Positions 58,000 to 64,000 of a stretch of DNA of 64,000 bases are shown here, piece by piece. The stretch lies in contig NZ_JACIEN010000001.1 of NCBI RefSeq assembly GCF_014196925.1, positions 1,612,001-1,676,000 of the forward strand, given 5' to 3'. The DNA is from Chelatococcus caeni. Lineage in GTDB: Bacteria > Pseudomonadota > Alphaproteobacteria > Rhizobiales > Beijerinckiaceae. How positions within the stretch are numbered: the first letter of the stretch is position 1; every line of letters starts with the position of its first letter. The position numbers and the translations under genes are program-made. Under the pieces are notes generated by a model, which searched no databases, had not been told where the DNA came from, and saw only the letters and a program-made list of their open reading frames with translations.

Positions 58000-58134
58000 C
58001 GTCTGCTCCCTTGTCCTTCGGTTGCTTTCCCATCCTGCGGCGCACCCGCGGCGCCTCCTCGGCACCTCCTGGCGGAACATGCGCATTCGCCCCCTGTTGT
58101 GGAAGGACCACCGGGCGCCGGATGGGAGAATCCG

Positions 58135-58599
58135 ATGCGATATCCAATGGCTTATGATGTCGTCTTCTTCATCGCGATGCTAGCGACGGCGCTCGCCCTC
58201 GGCCCCGCCATGGCGCATCTCCTCGAGCTGCCCAACAAGATCGGCCTGCCGTCCGGGGACTATTTCGTCGTGCAGCAGGCCTACCGGGGCTGGAGCCTTC
58301 TGGGCTTCCTGATCCTCGTCGAGCTGCTCTCCATGGCGGCCCTCGCCGTCATGGCGCGGCACGAGCCGCGCGTCCTGTGGCCCGTGCTGGCCGCCATCGC
58401 GGCCATCATCGGCGCTCAGGCCGTCTTCTGGATCTGGACCTATCCGGCCAACGTGGCGACGCGGAACTGGACATTCGTGCCGGAGAACTGGGAAACACTG
58501 CGCCGCCAGTGGGAATTCTCGCATGCTGCCGGTGCGTTCTTCCAGGTGCTCGCCATGGCCGCCCTCATCCTCGCTGCCCTGCGGCGCTCGCCGGCCTGA
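58135..58599 (+). CDS. Four-helix membrane protein of unknown function
   Basis: This 154-residue protein has four hydrophobic segments (about residues 8-30, 52-72, 80-102 and 130-148). The polar loop has [20 protein letters not shown] between helices 3 and 4. The layout resembles DUF1772-type membrane proteins, but I do not claim that family. GGGAGA five bases before the ATG at 58135 supports the start. ruvX follows 35 bases later on the same strand. Confidence 0.75.
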   Translation: MRYPMAYDVVFFIAMLATALALGPAMAHLLELPNKIGLPSGDYFVVQQAYRGWSLLGFLILVELLSMAALAVMARHEPRVLWPVLAAIAAIIGAQAVFWIWTYPANVATRNWTFVPENWETLRRQWEFSHAAGAFFQVLAMAALILAALRRSPA

Positions 58600-58634
58600 T
58601 GACCCGGCAGCCGTGCCGTGCTACCAGACCGGCG

Positions 58635-59138
58635 ATGAGCACCCTGATCGTTCCCCTGGCCGACCTCGACGCCCTCCCCCGCGGGCAGCGCCTCATCGGC
58701 GTCGACCTCGGCACCCGGACGATCGGCCTGGCGCTCTCCGACGTCGGCCGCAGCATCGCCTCGCCGCTCGAGACCATCAAGCGCACCAAGTTCTCCACGG
58801 ACGTGAAGCGGCTCGTGGAACTCGCCGCCAAGCACGGCGTGGGCGGCCTCGTCATCGGCCTGCCGCTCAACATGGACGGATCGGAAGGCCCGCGCGCCCA
58901 GGCGACGCGCGCCTTCGTCCGCAACCTCGCGGCGCATCTTCCCTTGCCCGTTGCCCTGTGGGACGAGCGCCTGACGACGGCCGCCGTCACCCGCACGCTC
59001 CTCGAGGCCGACGCCTCCCGCGCACGCCGCTCGGACCTCGTCGACAAGATGGCCGCCAGCTATATCCTGCAAGGCGCGCTCGACCGGCTGGCCAGCGCCC
59101 GCCGCGCGGCCATGGCGGAGCGGGACGGCGAAGCCTGA
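58635..59138 (+). CDS. ruvX: Putative pre-16S rRNA nuclease / Holliday-junction resolvase-like protein
   Basis: YqgF/RuvX has an RNase H fold and acts in 16S rRNA 5' processing in E. coli. The 167-residue protein has [18 protein letters not shown] near residue 20, [35 protein letters not shown] and [13 protein letters not shown], which supply the conserved Asp/Glu residues. The ATG at 58635 is typical. It follows a membrane-protein gene in the same direction. Confidence 0.93.
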   Translation: MSTLIVPLADLDALPRGQRLIGVDLGTRTIGLALSDVGRSIASPLETIKRTKFSTDVKRLVELAAKHGVGGLVIGLPLNMDGSEGPRAQATRAFVRNLAAHLPLPVALWDERLTTAAVTRTLLEADASRARRSDLVDKMAASYILQGALDRLASARRAAMAERDGEA

Positions 59139-59233
59139 GCCTCGCCCGAGGGGGTGCAGCCGCCGCCTCCGACATTGCGCAAGGCGCGAGAAAGCACGGC
59201 GTTTTGCCGGTCGCCTTCATATATCAGCTGTGG

Positions 59234-59262
59234 TAAGAATGCATTTATTGGTTGCATATAAT
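59234..59262 (+). promoter_or_regulatory. Candidate promoter of the small gene
   Basis: TATAAT at 59257-59262 lies 35 bases before the start of the next gene, in an AT-rich island (59215-59280). No convincing -35 hexamer is present at 17 bp. TG two bases before the hexamer may partly compensate. Confidence 0.4.
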
Positions 59263-59297
59263 ATTTCATGCTAACTCTGGTTGCAGATCGTGCATAG

Positions 59298-59576
59298 ATG
59301 AACGATATCAAACGCGACGGGCCCAACCTTTCCCTGGTTCGCCCGAGCAGCCGGCGCCAGTCGGAGCCGTCTTCCTCCGCCAAGCGGGCGTCCCGGGCCG
59401 CTGTCGTACAGCCACTCCAGGATGACCGTCAGGAGCTTCTGAGCTACGTGGCGCAGCTCAGTGGCGAACTGGCGATGATGTCGCGCGCGGCACGGCTCGA
59501 CACCCTCGGCTATTTTCTCGAGATGGCCCGGATCGAGGCGCTCGGCGCGCTGAGCCGCCTGGAAACGGTCGACTGA
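59298..59576 (+). CDS. Small soluble protein of unknown function
   Basis: This 92-residue protein has a Ser/Arg-rich disordered N-terminus (PNLSLVRPSSRRQSEPSSS) and a helical C-terminal half. That half includes ELLSYVAQLSGELAMMSRAA and LDTLGYFLEMARIEALGALS. The pattern is familiar from short conserved Hyphomicrobiales proteins without a known role. It is preceded by an AT-rich promoter-like stretch and converges with dprA 12 bases away. Confidence 0.72.
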   Translation: MNDIKRDGPNLSLVRPSSRRQSEPSSSAKRASRAAVVQPLQDDRQELLSYVAQLSGELAMMSRAARLDTLGYFLEMARIEALGALSRLETVD

Positions 59577-59588
59577 GCTGCATCGCCT

Positions 59589-60821
59589 TCAGGCGAGCGA
59601 GACGGCGTTGCCGCCGTGGCGCACGAGCTTGCCGGCGAGCTCGAGCTCGAACAGCACGAGCTGGACCGAGCGGATCGGCAGCCCGGATGCACGCACGAGG
59701 TCATCCACCGAAACAGGCGTGGCGCCCAGGAGCCCGATGACGCGGCCCATGTCGTCCCTCGCCGTCTCGCCTCCGTCGAACGACGCCGCGTAGCTGCCGG
59801 CCTCGGGCCGCTCCGCCGTCGCCCGCGGGGCCTCCCCCTCCAGGCGAGGCGGGTCGCCATCCAGCGCGTCGAGGTCGAGTTCGTCCCACAAGGGATCCTC
59901 ATCCGCCCGCTCGCGCGTCGCGTCCATCAGGCCGAAGTCGCCCGCGGGCGCCTTCGCGACGAGCGGCGCGAGCCCGCGCACCACATCCTCGGCGCTCGCG
60001 CACAGCGTGGCCCCCTCGCGGATGAGATCGTTGGTGCCCTCGGCCCGCAGGTCGAGCGGCGAGCCGGGGACGGCGAACACCTCCCGTCCCTGCTCCAGCG
60101 CGAACCGGGCGGTGATGAGCGAGCCGGAGCGCCGCGCGGCCTCGACCACGACGACGCCGAGCGACAGGCCCGAGACGATGCGGTTGCGGCGCGGAAAATC
60201 CCGCCCGCGCGGCTCCCATCCCATCGGCATTTCCGACACGACGACGCCGCGCGCGACGATCTCGTCGAGCAAGGGCGCGTTCTCGGCCGGATAGAGCCGG
60301 TCATGCCCACCGGCGAGGACGGCGACCGTCCCGGTGGCGAGGCTCGCGTTGTGGGCGCTCGTGTCGATGCCGCGGGCAAGCCCCGACACCACCACGAAAC
60401 CCGCCTCCCCCAATTCGCGCGCAAGGCGCTGGGTGAACTTGAGGCCGGCCGCGGAGGCGTTGCGCGAGCCGACGATGGAGACCATCGGCCGCGCGAACAG
60501 GGCAGCATCGCCGCGCAAGCCGATGAGCGGCGGCGCCGTGTCGATGGCCCTCAGCGTCAGCGGATAGTCCGGCTCGGACGGCGCTACGAAGCGCACGCCG
60601 AACCGCGACGCCTGCGCCATCTCCCGCTCGGCTTCGCCGCGCGATGCCATGCGGATGGGGCGGCCGCGGCGGCGGCCGAGCTCCGGCAGCGCCTTGAGAA
60701 CGGCAGCCGCGGTGCCGTAGCGGCCGATGAGCGTGCGGAAGGTGCGCGGTCCGATGCCCTCGCTGCGCAGCAGCTGCAGCCAGTCGAGGCGCTGCTCGTC
60801 GTCGAGACGAAATCCGCTCAT
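59589..60821 (-). CDS. dprA: DNA processing protein DprA
   Basis: DprA (Smf) protects incoming single-stranded DNA and loads RecA during natural transformation. The 410-residue protein has an N-terminal SAM-like domain and a Rossmann-like core with [36 protein letters not shown] and [20 protein letters not shown] follow. A C-terminal winged helix ([20 protein letters not shown]) completes it. The ATG at 60821 has GGAG six bases before it; an ATG two codons earlier is an alternative. It follows plsY in the pyrB-pyrC-plsY-dprA block. Confidence 0.95.
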   Translation of the reverse strand: MSGFRLDDEQRLDWLQLLRSEGIGPRTFRTLIGRYGTAAAVLKALPELGRRRGRPIRMASRGEAEREMAQASRFGVRFVAPSEPDYPLTLRAIDTAPPLIGLRGDAALFARPMVSIVGSRNASAAGLKFTQRLARELGEAGFVVVSGLARGIDTSAHNASLATGTVAVLAGGHDRLYPAENAPLLDEIVARGVVVSEMPMGWEPRGRDFPRRNRIVSGLSLGVVVVEAARRSGSLITARFALEQGREVFAVPGSPLDLRAEGTNDLIREGATLCASAEDVVRGLAPLVAKAPAGDFGLMDATRERADEDPLWDELDLDALDGDPPRLEGEAPRATAERPEAGSYAASFDGGETARDDMGRVIGLLGATPVSVDDLVRASGLPIRSVQLVLFELELAGKLVRHGGNAVSLA

Positions 60822-60932
60822 GCCCATCTCCGTGAGGCCACGCCGGCGCACGGCGCGGCTGAACGGAGTGAGACTGCCCGGCGGCTGCGCCGGACGCAAG
60901 CCAAGGTTGCAGCGCCTGCGACGATGCAGCCT

Positions 60933-61547
60933 TCAGCCCTTCTGGCCGATCTTGCCCTCGGTGCCCTTGACGAGCCGCACGATGTTGCCCCGGTGCGCCC
61001 ACCACAGCAGCACGACGAGGACGATCGCGAGCTCGCCCATCTGCCGCTCGCCCAGCATGAAGAAGGCGGCGACGGTCGCGAGGCTCGCAAGGAGCGCGGA
61101 CAGCGAGGAATAGCGGGTCAGGAAGGCGCTTCCCAGCCACACGAGCGCGAAGACGAGCGCCACGAGCGGCTTGAGGCCGAGCGCGCAGCCGAGGAAGGTG
61201 GCGACGCCCTTGCCGCCGCGAAAGCGCAGCCAGACGGGATAGAGATGGCCGAGGAAGGCGCCGAGCGCGGCGAGGAGCGCCGTGTTCGGCCCCCATTGCG
61301 CGGCCACCACCACGGCAGCGGTGCCCTTGAGCATGTCGCCGAGGAGCGTCGCCGCGGCAAGGCCCTTGCGCCCCGTGCGCAGCACGTTGGTCGCGCCGAT
61401 ATTGCCGGAGCCGATGCTGCGCAGGTCTCCGGCGCCGGTCAGGCGCGTCAGAAGGATACCGAACGGGATCGATCCCAGCAGGTAGCCGAAGACGAGCGCA
61501 GCAAGAAAATAGGGCCAGGCGAGCGACCAGTTCATCGCTTCGGGCAT
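60933..61547 (-). CDS. plsY: Acyl-phosphate:glycerol-3-phosphate acyltransferase
   Basis: PlsY is the inner-membrane enzyme that acylates glycerol-3-phosphate from acyl-phosphate, the first step of phospholipid synthesis. The 204-residue protein has about five membrane helices and the three signature blocks [39 protein letters not shown] and [15 protein letters not shown], plus a C-terminal [15 protein letters not shown]. The ATG at 61547 is the family start. It lies between pyrC and dprA. Confidence 0.95.
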   Translation of the reverse strand: MPEAMNWSLAWPYFLAALVFGYLLGSIPFGILLTRLTGAGDLRSIGSGNIGATNVLRTGRKGLAAATLLGDMLKGTAAVVVAAQWGPNTALLAALGAFLGHLYPVWLRFRGGKGVATFLGCALGLKPLVALVFALVWLGSAFLTRYSSLSALLASLATVAAFFMLGERQMGELAIVLVVLLWWAHRGNIVRLVKGTEGKIGQKG

Positions 61548-61632
61548 GGGGCAGCCTCGGTTGTGGTTCCGTTGATGCCGATGTTGCACGCGGGCGGGCA
61601 GCGCGAAAAGGCCGCAAGCCCTGCCGCGGACA

Positions 61633-62952
61633 TCAGGAAGCGGGCGATGCGTCGTGGACCTTGCGACCGGCGACGAAGGTCTGCAGCACGCGCCCCTCGA
61701 GCCTCGCCTCGTCGAAGGGCGAGTTCTTGGAGCGCGAGTGCAGGGCCGCCTTGTCGAGCACATAGGGCTCGTCGGGGTCGATGAGGATGAGATCGGCCGG
61801 CGCCCCTGCCGCCAGGCGCCCGGCCGGCAGGCCGAGCAGCGCGGCTGGCTGGCTCGCCATGGCGGCGAGCAGGCGGGCAAGGCCGATATGGCCGGCATGG
61901 ACGAGCCTCAGCCCCGCCGACAGCATGGTCTCGAGGCCGACCGCCCCGTCCGCCGCCTCGGCGAAGGGCAACCGCTTCGTCTCCACGTCCTGCGGGTTGT
62001 GGTCGGAGACGACGACATCGATGACGCCGCGCGCCAGCGCGTCGACCACGGCGAGCCTGTCCTCCTCCGAGCGCAGCGGCGGCGAGAGCTTGAGGAAGGT
62101 GCGGTAGTCGCCGATGTCGCTCTCGTTGAGGGTGAGATTGTTGATCGACACGCCGCAGGTGACCGGCAGTCCCTCGGCCTTCGCCCGCTCGATGAGCGCG
62201 ATGGAGGTGGCGCAGGACACCATGGCGGCGTGGTAGCGCGCGCCTGTCAACTGCACGAGCCTCAGGTCCCGCTCCAGCATGATGATTTCGGCCTCCCGCG
62301 GCACGCCCGGCAGGCCGAGGCGGCTCGCGAGCTCGCCCTCGTTCATGACGCCGCTGCCGACGAGGTCGGGATCCTCCGTGTGGTGGAGGATGAGCGCACC
62401 GAAATCGCGCGCATAGGTGAGCGCGCGGCGCATCACCTGGGCATTGGTGACGGAGCGCGCGCCATCCGTGAAGGCCACGGCCCCGGCCTCCATGAGGAGG
62501 CCGAACTCGGTCATCTCCCGGCCTTCGAGGCCCTTGGTCAAAGCGGCGGCGGGGTGGATGTTGACGACGGCCGTGTCACGGGCGCGGCGCAGCAGGAAAT
62601 CGACGATCGACGGTTCGTCGACGACGGGGTCCGTGTCCGGCATGCAGACCACGGTGGTGACGCCGCCGGCCGCCGCGGCCTCGCTCGCCGTCTTCAGCGT
62701 CTCGCGGTGCTCGGCCCCCGGCTCGCCGACGAAGGCGCGCATGTCGACGAGGCCCGGCGCCAGCACGCGCCCGCCGCAGTCGACCACCTCGGCCCCGGCC
62801 GGGCCGGCGCGGCCGGGCTCGTCCCAGCCGATGTCCGCGATGACGCCGTCCTCGACGAGGAGCGCCCCTGCCGCCTCGCGCCCGCTCGCGGGATCGACGA
62901 GGCGGGCATTGGTGAAAACGAGGGCCCGCGCTTGTGTCGTGGGGGTCTTCAT
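61633..62952 (-). CDS. pyrC: Dihydroorotase-like protein lacking metal-binding histidines
   Basis: This 439-residue amidohydrolase-fold protein resembles type I dihydroorotases and lies directly downstream of pyrB. Typical blocks are present: [57 protein letters not shown] and [10 protein letters not shown]. The metal-binding D-x-H-x-H after the first strand reads D70-M-R-A-F instead, so both histidines are missing. Such PyrC' proteins in proteobacteria are thought to be non-catalytic partners of aspartate transcarbamoylase. A separate active dihydroorotase should then be encoded elsewhere. Confidence 0.88.
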   Translation of the reverse strand: MKTPTTQARALVFTNARLVDPASGREAAGALLVEDGVIADIGWDEPGRAGPAGAEVVDCGGRVLAPGLVDMRAFVGEPGAEHRETLKTASEAAAAGGVTTVVCMPDTDPVVDEPSIVDFLLRRARDTAVVNIHPAAALTKGLEGREMTEFGLLMEAGAVAFTDGARSVTNAQVMRRALTYARDFGALILHHTEDPDLVGSGVMNEGELASRLGLPGVPREAEIIMLERDLRLVQLTGARYHAAMVSCATSIALIERAKAEGLPVTCGVSINNLTLNESDIGDYRTFLKLSPPLRSEEDRLAVVDALARGVIDVVVSDHNPQDVETKRLPFAEAADGAVGLETMLSAGLRLVHAGHIGLARLLAAMASQPAALLGLPAGRLAAGAPADLILIDPDEPYVLDKAALHSRSKNSPFDEARLEGRVLQTFVAGRKVHDASPAS

Positions 62953-62965
62953 CGGTCCTGCCCCC

Positions 62966-63919
62966 TCATCCGTTCGGAAGGTTGCGCGCCAGCGCCTCGA
63001 GCGTCGCCATGCGCACGGCGACCCCCATCTCCACCTGCTCGCGGATGAGCGACTGGGCGCCGTCGGCCACCTCCGAATCGATCTCGACGCCCCGGTTCAT
63101 GGGGCCCGGATGCATGACGAGGGCGTCGGGCTTCGCATAGGCGAGCTTCTCGCGGTCGAGGCCGAAGAAGCGGAAATATTCCTTCACCGACGGCACGAAG
63201 GAGCCGTTCATGCGCTCCCGCTGCAGGCGCAGCATCATCACGATGTCGGCATCCGCCAGCCCCTTGCGCATGTCCGTGAAGACCTCGACGCCGAAGCGTT
63301 CGAGCCCGGAAGGCAGCAGCGTCGAGGGCCCGACGCAGCGCACGCGCGCGCCGAGCGCCTGCAGCAGGATGATGTTGGAGCGCGCCACGCGCGAATGCAG
63401 CACGTCCCCGCAGATGGCGACGATCAGCCCCTCGATCCGCCCCTTGTTGCGGCGGATGGTGAGCGCGTCGAGCAGCGCCTGCGTCGGATGTTCGTGGGCG
63501 CCGTCGCCGGCATTGATGACGGCGCAGTCGACCTTGCGCGCGAGGAGATGCACGGCCCCGGCGGCATGGTGGCGCACGACGATGATGTCCGGCCGCATGG
63601 CATTCAGCGTCGCCGCCGTGTCGATCAGCGTCTCGCCCTTCTTCACCGAGGAGGAGGAGACCGACATGTTCATCACGTCGGCGCCGAGGCGCTTGCCCGC
63701 GAGCTCGAAGGACGACTGCGTGCGCGTCGAGGGCTCGAAGAAGAGGTTGATCTGCGTGCGCCCGCGCAAGGTGGTGCGCTTCTTCTCGACCTGCCGGCTC
63801 ACCTCCACGGCCTCGTCGGCCATGTCGAGCAGGGCGGTGATGTCGAGCGGCGAAAGACCCTCGATCCCCAGCAGGTGCCGGTGGGGAAAGCTCGGGCGGG
63901 GCGCGGTTGTGGCTGTCAT
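62966..63919 (-). CDS. pyrB: Aspartate carbamoyltransferase catalytic subunit
   Basis: PyrB makes carbamoyl-aspartate, the first committed step of pyrimidine synthesis. The 317-residue protein has the carbamoyl-phosphate-binding [20 protein letters not shown] and the [15 protein letters not shown] loop. [33 protein letters not shown] and the aspartate-binding [13 protein letters not shown] follow. It is complete and starts the pyrB-pyrC-plsY-dprA unit, with 13 nt before pyrC. No pyrI regulatory gene is present. Confidence 0.97.
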   Translation of the reverse strand: MTATTAPRPSFPHRHLLGIEGLSPLDITALLDMADEAVEVSRQVEKKRTTLRGRTQINLFFEPSTRTQSSFELAGKRLGADVMNMSVSSSSVKKGETLIDTAATLNAMRPDIIVVRHHAAGAVHLLARKVDCAVINAGDGAHEHPTQALLDALTIRRNKGRIEGLIVAICGDVLHSRVARSNIILLQALGARVRCVGPSTLLPSGLERFGVEVFTDMRKGLADADIVMMLRLQRERMNGSFVPSVKEYFRFFGLDREKLAYAKPDALVMHPGPMNRGVEIDSEVADGAQSLIREQVEMGVAVRMATLEALARNLPNG

Positions 63920-64000
63920 CTTGAAGCCACCGCTATAGGCGGAGTCGCGCCGTTCGGCAACAAGCTCTCACCCCGGCCGCTCATGGCTTCGCCAGGCTCG

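Noticed and set aside
61633-62952. Catalytically active dihydroorotase
   Set aside because: Both histidines of the metal-binding D-x-H-x-H motif are missing.

Overview
This window is a 64 kb stretch of a GC-rich alphaproteobacterial chromosome. Gene order and protein sequences fit the order Hyphomicrobiales (Rhizobiales). Signs of this are the nagZ-scpA-scpB / tatABC-serS-surE-pcm block, the dprA-plsY-pyrC-pyrB block, ppk-ppx beside hda, and the indirect Asn/Gln-tRNA pathway (GatCAB with a non-discriminating-type AspRS). A Chelatococcaceae/Beijerinckiaceae-like host is possible, but I cannot fix the genus from sequence alone. I saw no rRNA, tRNA, transposase, integrase or CRISPR array. Most of the window is core chromosome, with a few accessory islets.

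Layout. 0-18 kb is a long leftward run of housekeeping genes: dgt, argS, a SPOR-domain protein, nagZ, scpA, scpB, an orphan ABC ATPase, tatA, tatB, tatC, serS, surE, pcm, an NlpD-like lipoprotein, then yajC-secD. A DUF815-type ATPase on the other strand interrupts it. 18-20.4 kb holds erpA and a large AsmA-like protein of unknown role. 21-29.6 kb is the most accessory part: maeB, a leftward surface-glycan-type cassette (methyltransferase, CatB-type acetyltransferase, membrane acyltransferase, family 2 glycosyltransferase), a TetR regulator with a palindromic operator, and an HxlR regulator divergent from an NAD(P)-dependent reductase and a GFA-type enzyme. 29.7-43.1 kb returns to core functions: aspS, rnd, an orphan chemoreceptor, ppx, ppk, hda, an AI-2E-type permease, a CDP-alcohol phosphatidyltransferase, purM and purN.

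43.2-44.4 kb is the most unusual stretch. It is an array of ten units, period about 110 bp, each built from nested palindromes that could fold as a cloverleaf. Solitary relatives lie near 20.5 kb, 20.8 kb and 54.2 kb. 44.5-52.4 kb carries a molybdopterin oxidoreductase, ndk, small exported proteins (including DUF2147 and DUF2865 types), a glutathione transferase and GNAT acetyltransferases. 52.4-57.2 kb contains gatB, gatA and gatC, with a YjhX-type toxin and a chorismate mutase lodged between gatB and gatA. 57.3-64 kb has a metallo-hydrolase, ruvX, dprA, plsY, a dihydroorotase-like protein lacking metal ligands, and pyrB.

How genes work together. SecD/YajC and TatABC are the two inner-membrane export routes. 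ScpAB serves chromosome segregation. Hda restrains DnaA. Ppk/Ppx make and degrade polyphosphate. AspRS with GatCAB makes Asn-tRNA and Gln-tRNA indirectly. PyrB, PurM, PurN, Ndk and Dgt bear on nucleotide pools. Many neighbours overlap by 4 nt (ATGA or GTGA), which implies translational coupling. Start codons were chosen from family alignment and visible Shine-Dalgarno sequences; ambiguous cases are flagged.
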